Below are positions 36,948-47,055 of a stretch of 64,000 nucleotides of DNA, in pieces (within the stretch, counting starts at the first letter, position 1; every line of letters begins with the position of its first letter). Source of the DNA: Methanobacterium_B sp963825335 (GTDB lineage Archaea; Methanobacteriota; Methanobacteria; Methanobacteriales; Methanobacteriaceae); the NCBI GenBank assembly GCA_963825335.1, contig CAWGSP010000001.1:434001-498000 (forward strand), given 5' to 3'. The notes below the pieces were generated by a model, which saw nothing but the letters and a program-made list of their open reading frames with translations, searched no databases and had not been told where the DNA came from. Made by a program: the position numbers and the translations under genes.

Positions 36948-38564
36948 TTGGAGAGAGAAGCATCAGAACTTTTTGAAGAATTTAAGGAATTAACAGCATC
37001 TGAATTTTTCAGAAGGAACAAACAAATGCTGGGATTCTCTGGAAAAATAAGGTCCCTCACAATGGTGTTTCATGAGCTGATAACTAACAGTCTAGATGCT
37101 GCTGAAGAAGCAGGAATACAGCCAGAAATATCTATAGACCTTAAGAGAGTTGACAAAGACCATTACATACTTAAACATATGGATAATGGACCCGGAATTC
37201 CCAGAAATTATATCACCAAGGTGTATTGTACAATGTTTGCGGGTTCCAAATTTAGAAATATACAATCAAGGGGCCAGCAAGGGTTGGGGTGCAGTGGATG
37301 TGTACTCCTATCCCAGATGACAACGGGAAAACCTGCAAGGGTAATATCAGGGTACAAGAAAGGTGAGGTACTCCAAGGTGTCGAGATGACATTTAAAATG
37401 GATGTTAAAACAAATAAAGGACTCGTGCTCGATAGGAAAAATGCAGATGTGACTAACACAGGTGTAGCCATAGAACTTCAATTTAAAGATGTTTCATACT
37501 CCTTAAGTGAACAAGGGGCTTTTGAATACATTAGAAGAAGCATGATTGCTAATCCGCACGCTAAAATTACATTCCGTGACCCAACAGGAAATAAATATAT
37601 ATTTGAGAGGGCAACAGACGTTATACCACCGCTTCCTAAAGAAGTTTTGCCACATCCAAGAGGTGTAACTGCAGATGATCTTATTTTCATGGCAAAACAT
37701 ACAGATAAGAGACGTTTCAGGAGCTTGTTAACAAGTTCTCTATCGAGGATGTCTTCTAAAAGGGTAAATGAAATACAAGAAATAACCAAAATAGACCTTA
37801 ACAAACGCCCTAAAGACATGAAATGGGAAGAAGCAGAAAAGATCGTAGAATTATTTGCCCAAATGGACTTTATGGCCCCACCAACATCGGGGTTAATTCC
37901 TATCGGGAAGGCCCAAATTGAGAAGGGTATAAGGGAAATATTGAGCCCAGAATTCGTGGCCACAACTACCAGGAAACCTAAAACCTATCGTGGTGGAGTT
38001 TCATTCATAATAGAAGCAGGTATAGCCTATGGAGGAGATTCTGGTAGAGTTGTAGGTGATCAAAAAAGGGCTGAGATCATGAGATTTGCAAACAGAGTAC
38101 CACTGAGCTTTGATCAGGGAAGCTGTGCCATAACAGAGGCCCTTAAAAGTATTGACTGGAAAAGGTATGGCATAAGGGACCTTGAAAATACCCCTATAAC
38201 AGTGTTCGTAAATATAGTGTCAACCAACGTGCCCTACCTTTCAACAGGTAAACAGAGTGTTGCACCAGAAGAAGAAATACTTCAAGAAGTGCGACAGGCG
38301 ACCATGAAAATTGCAAGAAGCCTTCAAAAGTATATTAATGCTAAAAGAGCTGCTAAAGATGAAGAAATGCGTTCTAAAATCTTTGAAACATATGTACCAG
38401 TTATACTCAAAGAAGCTGCTTTACTTGCAGGAACAGATGTTCCAGAATACGATAATTTATTGGCCAAAGTTAGTAGAAGACCAAAAATATTAGATGAATT
38501 AGATGGGAATATACTCGGCGAATTAGCCGATGAAGATACAGTAGGCGAAAAGGATGATGAATAG
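36948..38564 (+). CDS. top6B: DNA topoisomerase VI subunit B
   Basis: ATPase subunit of type IIB topoisomerase. The 538-residue protein has the GHKL fold: N-box ELITNSLDAAEE (N47, D50), DNGPGIP and GQQGLGCSG, the S5-like transducer domain, and the conserved lysine in STGKQS (near 430). TTG start decided by AAGGAGG and family N-termini. The 3' end overlaps top6A by 11 bp. Confidence 0.96.
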   Translation: MEREASELFEEFKELTASEFFRRNKQMLGFSGKIRSLTMVFHELITNSLDAAEEAGIQPEISIDLKRVDKDHYILKHMDNGPGIPRNYITKVYCTMFAGSKFRNIQSRGQQGLGCSGCVLLSQMTTGKPARVISGYKKGEVLQGVEMTFKMDVKTNKGLVLDRKNADVTNTGVAIELQFKDVSYSLSEQGAFEYIRRSMIANPHAKITFRDPTGNKYIFERATDVIPPLPKEVLPHPRGVTADDLIFMAKHTDKRRFRSLLTSSLSRMSSKRVNEIQEITKIDLNKRPKDMKWEEAEKIVELFAQMDFMAPPTSGLIPIGKAQIEKGIREILSPEFVATTTRKPKTYRGGVSFIIEAGIAYGGDSGRVVGDQKRAEIMRFANRVPLSFDQGSCAITEALKSIDWKRYGIRDLENTPITVFVNIVSTNVPYLSTGKQSVAPEEEILQEVRQATMKIARSLQKYINAKRAAKDEEMRSKIFETYVPVILKEAALLAGTDVPEYDNLLAKVSRRPKILDELDGNILGELADEDTVGEKDDE

Positions 38565-39630
38565 AAAAGAAATTGCCTTAAACAGAAGAGACATAGCAGT
38601 CAATAAATTACAGAGCCTTGGCGAAAGGATAATAGAGGATGTGAATAAGAGCAGCGTTCCAACAATACAAGTACCATCAAGAGGAACATCCAACATTGTA
38701 TACGACGATGTTAAACGTTATTATGTCCTTGGGGACCGTTATGGACAGAGATCGTTGGGAAATGTGAAACAGATCAAAAAGATGGCACAGATGGTCTACA
38801 TGGCCAATTTCTGTAAAGGTCTTGTTAATACTGGTAAAACTGCAACACTGAGGGAAATGTACTATGTTTCAGAAGGTTGGGATATCGACTTCGGAGACCA
38901 GCAGGAATCCAACATAGTAGGAGAAGATCTAGAAGTAACACTCGGAATATCACGTGAAGACCTTGGACTCATGCCAGAAGAAGATGGCGCATCAGTATAT
39001 GGAGATATAACCGTAAAAGATGACGATGTTGAAATAAACGCCATGAGGATGGGTAAGTCAGGATACACAATTTCTCCAACCATTGACGAAGTGGAACTTG
39101 TTGATCACGACGTTAAGAGAGTCATAGCTGTAGAAACCATGGGTATGTTCCATAGAATGGTCCAAGAAAAGGCATACAAAAAATTTGACACGCTCGTTGT
39201 TGGGCTCAAGGGTCAAGCAGCAAGGGCCACAAGAAGATTTCTGAAAAGGGTTAACGAAGAGTTGGGACTTCCAGTTTATATTTGTAACGATGGAGATCCA
39301 TGGGGATTCCATATTGCCATGGTTATAATATCTGGAAGTGCTAAACTCGCACACGTAAATCATGAACTAGCAACACCTGACGCGAAGTTTTTAGGAGTCA
39401 CAGCTTCAGACATCGTAAACTACGACCTTCCCACAGATCCATTGAAGGATATTGATGTATTAAGGCTCAAAGAACTTTATAAAGACCCTAGATATCGTGA
39501 TGATTTCTGGAAACTCGAGATCAAAAAGATGTTGAAGATCGGCAAAAAAGCAGAACAGCAGTCTTTCTCAAAGTATGGTTTAGAGTACGTTGTCGATACC
39601 TACCTACCAGAAAAACTAGATGCAATGTAA
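38554..39630 (+). CDS. top6A: DNA topoisomerase VI subunit A
   Basis: DNA-cleaving subunit, homologue of Spo11. The 358-residue protein has the winged helix with the catalytic tyrosine in TLREMYY (Y104 by alignment with Spo11) and a TOPRIM domain with the CNDGDPWGFH metal motif. Starts inside top6B, so the A and B subunits are translationally coupled. A hairpin with a T-run follows the stop. Full length. Confidence 0.96.
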   Translation: MMNRKEIALNRRDIAVNKLQSLGERIIEDVNKSSVPTIQVPSRGTSNIVYDDVKRYYVLGDRYGQRSLGNVKQIKKMAQMVYMANFCKGLVNTGKTATLREMYYVSEGWDIDFGDQQESNIVGEDLEVTLGISREDLGLMPEEDGASVYGDITVKDDDVEINAMRMGKSGYTISPTIDEVELVDHDVKRVIAVETMGMFHRMVQEKAYKKFDTLVVGLKGQAARATRRFLKRVNEELGLPVYICNDGDPWGFHIAMVIISGSAKLAHVNHELATPDAKFLGVTASDIVNYDLPTDPLKDIDVLRLKELYKDPRYRDDFWKLEIKKMLKIGKKAEQQSFSKYGLEYVVDTYLPEKLDAM

Positions 39631-39659
39631 AACACTTGTATAGTTCAAATTTCTTTGTG

Positions 39660-39693
39660 GTGCATGCAAAAGCACTGCACTCCTCTTTTTTTC
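39660..39693 (+). terminator. terminator after top6A
   Basis: GTGCATGC, AAAA loop, then GCACTGCAC (one bulged base) followed by TCCTC and a run of eight Ts, about 30 bases after the top6A stop. Looks like an intrinsic terminator. Confidence 0.55.
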
Positions 39694-39756
39694 ATTTTTT
39701 AGAATATTCCGTAACAATTATTAATATTCAGCCACATAATATAAACTGGTGATACA

Positions 39757-39915
39757 ATGGTCGAGACAGAGACAGTTAAATGTGGAAGGTGTGATAAATG
39801 GTTCGAACGAGAAAAGGAAAAAAATGCTCGGATCAAAAAAGATGGAAAGATAAAAGATTATCTGTGTCCAGATTGCGATGAACAAATAAAGAAAGAAGAA
39901 AACGATAGTTTCTGA
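39757..39915 (+). CDS. 52-residue zinc-ribbon protein
   Basis: Small frame with two CxxC pairs, C9/C12 and C37/C40, in VKCGRCDKWFEREKEKN...YLCPDCDEQ. TATA-like AATATAAA lies shortly upstream. High Lys/Glu content. Typical of small archaeal zinc ribbons of unknown role. Coding is supported by the metal-binding pattern, not by homology I can name. Confidence 0.65.
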   Translation: MVETETVKCGRCDKWFEREKEKNARIKKDGKIKDYLCPDCDEQIKKEENDSF

Positions 39916-40266
39916 ATTAGATTTTCTTCTTTTTAAAGTAAATTAATTTTTGATAAATATTAATTGAATCAAACTCTTTTTTTCCTGTCTTTTTTGTGAT
40001 TATTTCTTATCCAATAATTTAACAGTTGATTTGGAATTACCATTGAAAAATAAAATTATTTTAATATTAAATTATTGATTCTAAATGAACAAACATAAAA
40101 TTTATAATAAGAATACTTATAAAAATAGTTAATGATAGATATTCAAATATCAAACCCATTTTAAAGTTTATTAGGATCAAAAGTTGTGCAATTAAATTTG
40201 ATTCAAATTTTAAGATTATTGTTACTTTGAATTAACTGGAAAATCTCATATAAATGGAGGTTAATA
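39916..40266. other. 351-bp leader region of gap
   Basis: AT-rich, no gene seen. Ends with TGGAGGT as the ribosome site for GAPDH; TATA-like sequence is present near 40098-40105. Confidence 0.4.
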
Positions 40267-41283
40267 ATGAAAGCCATTGGTATAAACGGATACGGAACAA
40301 TAGGTAAGAGAGTTACAGATGCAGTGTCATCACAAGATGATATGAAGATCGTTGGTGTGACAAAGCGGACACCAAACTATGAGGCCAAAATAGCCTTTGA
40401 TAAAGGTTACGACATTTATATGAGTGCACCGGATAGGGAAAATCTCTTTGAAGATGCTGGTATAAAAGTTAAAGGAAGTATTGATGACCTATATGATAAA
40501 GCGGATATCATTGTCGACTGTACACCTGGAGGAGTGGGTGCTAAAAATAAAGAAGATTACCAGAAAGCAGGAATAAAGGGAATATTTCAAGGTGGAGAAA
40601 AACACACACAAATAGGGAAATCATTCAATTCATTCGCTAATTATAAAGATTCATTAGGGGCAGATTATGTAAGGGTGGTTTCCTGTAACACAACAGGACT
40701 GTGCAGAACATTAACTCCAATCAAAAATTTATGCGGTATAAAAAAGGTCAGGGCAGTCATGGTACGGCGTGGTGCCGATCCAGGACAAGTGAATAAGGGA
40801 CCTATCAATTCAATAGTACCAAATCCTCCGACAGTACCATCTCACCATGGCCCTGATGTCCAAACAGTCATGTACGGACTGAACATAACCACCATGGCCA
40901 TCTTAGTTCCAACAACACTCATGCACCAGCACAACCTCATGGTTGAATTAGAATCCAATGTAACTGTCGACGATATAATTGACACACTAGAAGAAACACC
41001 TCGCGTGATCCTTGTTGATGCAAGTAGGGGACTCGGCTCTACTGCAGAAATAATGGACTATGCAAAAGATTTAGGGAGATCCAGATCAGATCTATTCGAA
41101 ATAGCTGTTTGGAGAGAGTCATTGAATATTGTAGACAACGAACTATACTACATGCAAGCCATACATCAGGAGTCAGATGTAGTTCCAGAAAATGTTGATG
41201 CGATAAGAGCCATGCTTGAAATGGAAGAAGACCCCAAAAAATCTGTAGCCCGTACTAACAAAAACATGGGTATCATGGGATAA
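40267..41283 (+). CDS. gap: archaeal glyceraldehyde-3-phosphate dehydrogenase (type II)
   Basis: Phosphorylating NAD(P)-dependent GAPDH, used mainly for gluconeogenesis in methanogens. The 338-residue protein begins with GINGYGTIGKRV (nucleotide binding) and has catalytic C140 in SCNTTGLCR. It belongs to the archaeal class, different from bacterial GAPDH. Strong GGAGGT before the ATG, fitting a highly expressed gene. Convergent with the nuclease-like gene. Confidence 0.96.
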   Translation: MKAIGINGYGTIGKRVTDAVSSQDDMKIVGVTKRTPNYEAKIAFDKGYDIYMSAPDRENLFEDAGIKVKGSIDDLYDKADIIVDCTPGGVGAKNKEDYQKAGIKGIFQGGEKHTQIGKSFNSFANYKDSLGADYVRVVSCNTTGLCRTLTPIKNLCGIKKVRAVMVRRGADPGQVNKGPINSIVPNPPTVPSHHGPDVQTVMYGLNITTMAILVPTTLMHQHNLMVELESNVTVDDIIDTLEETPRVILVDASRGLGSTAEIMDYAKDLGRSRSDLFEIAVWRESLNIVDNELYYMQAIHQESDVVPENVDAIRAMLEMEEDPKKSVARTNKNMGIMG

Positions 41284-41318
41284 ATCCATTCCCTTATTTT
41301 TAAATCCTGATATCTGTT

Positions 41319-41873
41319 TCAGAATGTTGATTGTTCTTTGGGCATAGTCAAAACCTTTATGCCCTGACTTTCAAACTCTTGGTTGAACCTTAAATCATTA
41401 GTAAAAATATATGCCCTTTCCTCGTATCCATAGGAAATATACAATTTTAACTGTTTCAGTGTCATGCCAAAATTTTCAATTTTGGGCTTGATTTCGATGA
41501 AGTATCTAGTGTAATGATGCGGACGATCGTCTGAAAATTTCACAACGTCTTCACTGTCACAGATAGGACATCTATCACTATTTTTATGTGTTGAGTCGCA
41601 GTTTTTACATATGAAACGTGGCACAACAAAAATGATATCCGGAGCACCAACCCTGAAACCGCTGCTTGAAACTATATATTCTTCCGCATGAATTTTAACA
41701 TGTTCCCAATCCCAATTACAAGCTTCAGGATCCTTTGAAATAATAATATTTCTTAAATTATCTTTTTTAAGTAACCAGAGCAGCATTCGATCGTGCTCTG
41801 GTGTATTCAATTGTTCATTTTCAAGTTTCCAGAATTGATCCAAGCTTTTTGTCCTAGTTCTTTTTTCAATCAT
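41319..41873 (-). CDS. PD-(D/E)XK-like nuclease with zinc ribbon
   Basis: Predicted nuclease of 184 residues. A PD-(D/E)XK core is visible as GAPDIIF (D79) and FIEIKPKI (E127, K129), with an upstream acidic residue E64/E65 and a following helix with Q141. A zinc ribbon (C89/C92, C102/C105) is inserted between the two catalytic strands. The family is not one I can name, and it is near gap by chance. Activity is inferred from motifs only. Confidence 0.65.
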   Translation of the reverse strand: MIEKRTRTKSLDQFWKLENEQLNTPEHDRMLLWLLKKDNLRNIIISKDPEACNWDWEHVKIHAEEYIVSSSGFRVGAPDIIFVVPRFICKNCDSTHKNSDRCPICDSEDVVKFSDDRPHHYTRYFIEIKPKIENFGMTLKQLKLYISYGYEERAYIFTNDLRFNQEFESQGIKVLTMPKEQSTF

Positions 41874-42030
41874 AATAATTCACTCATAATAATAGGTTTT
41901 TGGAGTTTAAGATCGTTTCGATTTTTTTTAATATTTGCAATAGAAATCTTATTTGAATCATTAATTGAAAAATGATATAATTATCACCGATCCAATAAAT
42001 CAAAATATATTCAGAAACAGAAGATATGAT

Positions 42031-42660
42031 ATGAAATATGACTTCCATACACACACAAAATATTCATCAGATGGATATGTAGAACCTGAACGCCTTGTTA
42101 AGGTTGCAACTGAAAAAGGCATCTCTGGTATTGCCGTAACCGATCATAACACAATAAGAGGAGGTTTGGAGGCGAAAAAATATGAACATGAAGAAATTGA
42201 AGTTATAGTGGGTTCAGAAATTTTAACAGATCGGGGAGAAATTATAGGCCTGTTCTTAACAGATGAAATAAAATCAATCAAATTTTTGGATGTTATAGAA
42301 GAAATAAGATCTCAAAATGGTATTGTTGTGTTGCCACACCCATTTGATGATATCCGGAGTACAGCTTTACATCCTGTAAACGAAGATGCAAAGTACATAG
42401 ACAATGTTGAAGTGTTTAATGCCCGTTGTATCCTCCAAAAATACAATGATAAGGCCAATGAATATGCACTAAAAAATGGTTTGAATATTGTTGCCGGAAG
42501 TGATGCACACTTTGAGAATGAAATAGGTAATGCTGGAGTTATTACAGAATCTTGTGATATTAGAGAAGCTATACTCAATAATGATTTTGAGGTGTACGGG
42601 AAAAAATCCAACATTATCAACCCTTTGACAACCAAACTGCTCAAGGTATGGAGAAATTAA
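42031..42660 (+). CDS. PHP-domain metal-dependent phosphoesterase
   Basis: 209 residues from ATG at 42031, which gives MKYDFHTHTKYSSDG with metal ligands H6 and H8; in-frame upstream codons (from 41965) look unrelated. Further ligands are seen in VTDHNT, VLPHPFD and GSDAHF. Substrate unknown; relatives hydrolyse nucleotides or histidinol phosphate. TIGR-type archaeal members are common in methanogens. Confidence 0.85.
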   Translation: MKYDFHTHTKYSSDGYVEPERLVKVATEKGISGIAVTDHNTIRGGLEAKKYEHEEIEVIVGSEILTDRGEIIGLFLTDEIKSIKFLDVIEEIRSQNGIVVLPHPFDDIRSTALHPVNEDAKYIDNVEVFNARCILQKYNDKANEYALKNGLNIVAGSDAHFENEIGNAGVITESCDIREAILNNDFEVYGKKSNIINPLTTKLLKVWRN

Positions 42661-42964
42661 TACATCTAAACTCGAAGATCGTCCAAATTTTAAGGTAGAA
42701 AAACAAGTCCCCAAAGTGCGGATCATTCCAAAATAACTCGGACAAACCCAGTTTGTGATAACAGAACATGGGATCGAAGCACTATAAAAAAAAATATTAT
42801 CTTTAACAGACTAATAGATATTTACATAATTTTTAATAGATGTTTTTCTCATAGATCTTTACGATCTATTCAAAAAATTACATTAATCAAAATATTATAA
42901 GAAAAAACAATTTAATTAGAATTATTAATAAAAAAAATCTTAGTTTAATTTAAGGGGATATGAA
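42661..42964. other. 304-bp gap before pscS
   Basis: AT-rich with no supported gene. GGGGA lies before the pscS ATG. Confidence 0.4.
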
Positions 42965-44101
42965 ATGGAATGTCAAGATTATGGACTTAACAGGGATACA
43001 GAAAGGAATAATCTCAATTTAAACCCACTTCAAAGGGGTGGTGTACTACCGGTAGAATCAAGAAAAGCTCTTTACGAATTTTCAGATGGTTACAGTGTTT
43101 GTGATTATTGTGCAGGAAGGCTTGATGAAATTTCAAAACCTCAAATAGGTAATTTTCTCGAAGACCTTGCGAAATTTATCAATACAGATCATGCTAGAAC
43201 AGTTCATGGTGCACGGGAAGGAAAATTTGCAGTTATGCATGCCCTATGCAAACCCGGAGACACCATAGTAGTAGATGGTAATGCACATTACACAACCCAT
43301 GTGGCTGCAGAGAGGGCTGGATTAAACATGGTGGAAGTTCCCAATACAGGATATCCAAACTACAAAATCACCCCTGAAAGTTATGTTGAAGTGTTGGATG
43401 ATCTAACAGATCATGGGGAAGAAGTTAGTTTGGTATTGTTAACACATGTGGACGGCAACTATGGAAATTTAACCGATTCCAAATCTATCGGGAAAATTGC
43501 CCATAATGCTGGTGTTCCTCTACTTCTAAACTGTGCATATTCAATGGGCCGTATGCCTGTAGATGCAAAGAATCTTAATGCAGACTTTGTTGTTGGGAGC
43601 GGTCATAAAAGCATGGCTGCATCAGGACCCATTGGAGTGCTCGGTTTGAAAGAAGAATGGGCAGATATAATACTTAAACGATCTGATCGTCATGCTGTAA
43701 AGGAACTCGAAATGCTTGGATGTACCAGTAGAGGCGCCCCCATTGCCACACTCATGGCTTCATTGCCACATGTTGTTGAAAGATTAAAAACATGGGATCG
43801 TGAAGTTGAAAGTACCAGAAAATTTGTTGATAAAATGGAAAAAATTGATGGTATCGCTCAACTAGGTGTTAAACCAAAAGAACACGATCTTGTTCGTTTT
43901 GAAACCCCAATTTTTGATGAAATTGCTGAAAATCATCCAAGACGTGGTTTTTTCCTTTATGAAGAACTCAAAAAGAGGAATATTGTTGGTATAAAACGTG
44001 GCCAAACCAAATGGTTCAAATGCAGTATTTATGGTTTTAATGACGAACAAAAAGAATATATTGGGGATTCTCTTGTTGATATTATAAATAAATATCAATA
44101 A
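42965..44101 (+). CDS. pscS: O-phospho-L-seryl-tRNA:Cys-tRNA synthase (SepCysS)
   Basis: Converts Sep-tRNA(Cys) to Cys-tRNA(Cys), the second step of the indirect cysteine route of methanogens. The 378-residue PLP enzyme has the lysine K215 in GSGHKSMAASGP and three conserved cysteines, C46, C49 (CDYC) and C253 (GCTSRGAP), that carry the persulfide sulfur in the family. Full length and intact. SepRS is not in this window. Confidence 0.95.
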   Translation: MECQDYGLNRDTERNNLNLNPLQRGGVLPVESRKALYEFSDGYSVCDYCAGRLDEISKPQIGNFLEDLAKFINTDHARTVHGAREGKFAVMHALCKPGDTIVVDGNAHYTTHVAAERAGLNMVEVPNTGYPNYKITPESYVEVLDDLTDHGEEVSLVLLTHVDGNYGNLTDSKSIGKIAHNAGVPLLLNCAYSMGRMPVDAKNLNADFVVGSGHKSMAASGPIGVLGLKEEWADIILKRSDRHAVKELEMLGCTSRGAPIATLMASLPHVVERLKTWDREVESTRKFVDKMEKIDGIAQLGVKPKEHDLVRFETPIFDEIAENHPRRGFFLYEELKKRNIVGIKRGQTKWFKCSIYGFNDEQKEYIGDSLVDIINKYQ

Positions 44102-44634
44102 CTCTTACTTTTTTATTTCTTATCAGTGACCGACAGTTAATTTCGAATTAAAACTTTCTCAATCAAATTATAACACTGCAGTTTGCATTGCAGTACGTTA
44201 GTATGATGCTCATCTAAGCCATTTAATTTAAAAACATTCATATAAACATATTTGATTTTGTTAAGTATTCACAGGTAGTAAATATAGATGATATAGAATA
44301 CCCAATATAAATGTACAAAGCATTCTTTATAAGAATGGTGTTCAATGAATCCGACATTTTAATTACTATAACTTTACTTATGTTGGTAGGTTGCTTTCTA
44401 TCACCCTATTTTGACAGTTGAATATATATTCCGTATATCCGAAAGTAATCCAATATTTTTAGTATTCCCCTTCATAGGTTTTTTTAGTATATACCTGCCA
44501 AAACATAACTGGAGGTAAGGGATAATTTTTTTTATCCATATAAATTAATATTTCAGACTTTGTTCTGTATATCAAAAAAAGTGTTACAGATCAACGAGTA
44601 GATCCCATTAAATCGTCAAACATAATGACCTTGT
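44102..44634. other. 533-bp intergenic stretch
   Basis: No gene seen. Holds a T-run after pscS, a small hairpin (ACTGCA/TGCAGT near 44177-44194) and a 17-bp palindrome CATTCTT-TAT-AAGAATG at 44321-44337, which could be an operator or a transcript end. Confidence 0.4.
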
Positions 44635-45327
44635 TTATTTTATACCATAAAATCCTGCCTGCATATAAGACATCCAAAACATTTCAACTGTTCTAAAACC
44701 TGCTTTTTCTAGTAATAACTTATGTTCCTCGGTTTTTATTGGAAAGTATTCAGTATCAAATCTAGTTAAATGTTTATCAACTGTCAATGTATCTCGACCC
44801 CTTGCAACCTGAAATTTTTTCCAGTATTGTTTGCCAATCTCAACACCCTCAGCTGTTGATGGTCGAATATTTTCAAATGTTATGTACACACCGTTTGAAT
44901 TCAAAAGACTGTAACAATGCTTTGTTGTTTGAATACGTTCTGCTCTGGACAAATAATGGTGTGCTTGGATGGCTGTGATTACATCGGGTTTAGGATTAGA
45001 TTTAAGAGATATCTGTCCTGTTTCATTACTTTCTAAAAATTCTAATCTTCCCTGTGATAGTTTAGAAAGTTTTGACTGGGCTATATTAAGCATTTCGATA
45101 GATGGATCGTTGAGAATAAATTTAGTATTTTTGAATCGATCAAATGCTTTATATACCAAAGTACCGGTACCACAACCAGTATCCAACCAAATTCTAGGTT
45201 CGTTTAGAATAATTTTTATTAAATTAATTGTTTCATCATGAAACGATCCATAATATGGAATTGTATCAGCAATACCATGATCATACTCTTCAGAAATGTG
45301 TGAAGTACTGTTATCAACCTTCTTCAT
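44635..45327 (-). CDS. class I SAM-dependent methyltransferase
   Basis: 230 residues from ATG at 45327, chosen because GGGGGT lies 7 bases upstream; a start 24 bases earlier is possible. Motif I is WLDTGCGTGTL (47-57), then FILNDPS and DVITAIQAHHYLS (motif IV). Resembles small-molecule methyltransferases; substrate unknown. Single gene. Confidence 0.82.
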   Translation of the reverse strand: MKKVDNSTSHISEEYDHGIADTIPYYGSFHDETINLIKIILNEPRIWLDTGCGTGTLVYKAFDRFKNTKFILNDPSIEMLNIAQSKLSKLSQGRLEFLESNETGQISLKSNPKPDVITAIQAHHYLSRAERIQTTKHCYSLLNSNGVYITFENIRPSTAEGVEIGKQYWKKFQVARGRDTLTVDKHLTRFDTEYFPIKTEEHKLLLEKAGFRTVEMFWMSYMQAGFYGIK

Positions 45328-45481
45328 TTGAATACCCCCTGTGTTTAGCATTCCAATTGGCTGTGCAACAAATTAATATTTAATTTATTAAGGTTCAATA
45401 TTATTTAAACTTGAAATTTAAATTATATTTAAAACAAACTCCATGAATCCATTAAAAAAATAAGAAAAATTTTATTTATAT

Positions 45482-45946
45482 TTAATTCATCTTTATGACA
45501 GGAAATCTGACTTCGGTCAATAACTCGTCCGGTGATACTTGACTAGGATCGTTGAGATAGACCTCTGTAACAGGGCCCACTATATCGTATCCATTTTTAC
45601 TCGCATATTCTGCTATTGCATGAATTACAGGACCAACTTCGGTGTAAGGTCCTTTATGAATCGAAGCTAGAACTGTGTGTTCAGGTATAAATTTGAATCC
45701 TAATTTTCCTTCCTGAATTTTTAAATCTCCTTCAAATGAGAATCCTATTTCATATTCAAGTTCATCTTCAGGAACTTCTTCCGGACTGTTGAAATACGAA
45801 CCATACACTGTACCGGTCATCTTTAACCCGTCTTCCATTACCCATTGCCCTACTTCCTGCATATGTTCTGGGATCTTGCTGTAACTACCTTTAAACTGCG
45901 CGTAAGCCACATTAGTTTCTTTGATTTTTTTTTCTGATATTTCCAT
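45482..45946 (-). CDS. GyrI-like (AraC effector-binding) domain protein
   Basis: 154 residues of the GyrI-like small-molecule-binding fold, for example EHTVLASIHKGPYTEVG and DIVGPVTEVYLNDPSQV, with a C-terminal EVRFPV. Stand-alone, without an attached DNA-binding domain. Ligand unknown; relatives bind drugs or antagonise gyrase inhibitors. Confidence 0.85.
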   Translation of the reverse strand: MEISEKKIKETNVAYAQFKGSYSKIPEHMQEVGQWVMEDGLKMTGTVYGSYFNSPEEVPEDELEYEIGFSFEGDLKIQEGKLGFKFIPEHTVLASIHKGPYTEVGPVIHAIAEYASKNGYDIVGPVTEVYLNDPSQVSPDELLTEVRFPVIKMN

Positions 45947-46125
45947 AAAAACATCTCCTGAAACTAATATGTAGTATCATACATAATAATTTTATAATAA
46001 ATTTTAGAATTGGATAAATACACGTTTATAAATTTGATTCAAAAAAATCATATTAAAATGGAAAGTATTTTGGAAATAATAAATTCAAATGTAAATCTAC
46101 AACAAAATAAAAAAAAATAAAAAAT

Positions 46126-46623
46126 TTAACCTATGCTTGATGTATTGTACGTCTTCAGGGTAATTGTACTATCAGCACAATTTTTTAAAGCCACACTGAA
46201 TCCCGGTTCTGCCCCTATCACAATAGTTTTTTTCCCATGTTCTTTGGCTACGTTGATCAAAGGGAAGAAATCAATATCACGTGTCATTAGGGCTATCACG
46301 TCAATGTTAGGGTTGTGTATAAGTTCAAATGCTTCTACTGCCAATTGAACATCTGTTTCTCCAGCGACTATCATTGGTGAAAACCCTTGATTTACAACGG
46401 CTTCTATAAGTTTATCGGAAGCGTATTGATTAAGAAATACTTTTCCAACTTTTATATTGCCGTGTACAGATATTAAATCTCTCACTATATCCAAATTACA
46501 GTCAAATTCCTTTCGGAGCATATTAGGACCATCTACTAACAATCCAATATTTTTTCCCTTGGAATTTTCCCTTATAAGTGGAATGTAATCTTTAACTGAT
46601 GATAATTTATCAAAACGATGCAT
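46126..46623 (-). CDS. NYN/PIN-like nuclease (TIGR00288 family)
   Basis: 165-residue protein of a methanogen-wide NYN family. Acidic residues typical of the nuclease pocket are D31 in LLVDGPNML, D91 in GETDVQLA, and D116/D118 in TRDIDFFP. Probably an RNase; the biological target is unknown. Start ATG has weak ribosome signals. Confidence 0.85.
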   Translation of the reverse strand: MHRFDKLSSVKDYIPLIRENSKGKNIGLLVDGPNMLRKEFDCNLDIVRDLISVHGNIKVGKVFLNQYASDKLIEAVVNQGFSPMIVAGETDVQLAVEAFELIHNPNIDVIALMTRDIDFFPLINVAKEHGKKTIVIGAEPGFSVALKNCADSTITLKTYNTSSIG

Positions 46624-47055
46624 TTTATATCTCTCCGATGAATATTAATTTAAGACTCAAAACAAAATTATTTCTAGAATCTTTGATAAAGTAAATGAAT
46701 GATTATAGTTATGTGCATATTATAGTATAGTTAATAAACAATAAGTACCTATGCCTAAATTATTTCCAAATGTTATGTAGAAATTTATAATAAACTATTT
46801 TAAAATTCCCTAATACTTAATTTATAGCTTTTATCACGGGTATAATTTCTTTTTAACATACCAAAACAGACAATTTTTAAGGATTCAAAATATTCATTGT
46901 TTTATTTTGGATATTCAAACCAAACATAAAATTGGTAAAAGGTATGTAATTTAAATATTAAATCTATGAAAATATTCGTATACCAATATATAATACCGGT
47001 GTGATCATTGAAACTTACACTCCCTATAAAAGGGTCATTGATACTTCATTCAATT
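46624..47055. other. 432-bp intergenic stretch
   Basis: Holds no gene that I trust. A 32-codon plus-strand frame near 47009 (TTG start, GGTGTGAT upstream, TATA-like ATATATAAT at about 46985) overlaps the 3' end of the ligase gene in antisense; I do not call it. Confidence 0.35.
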
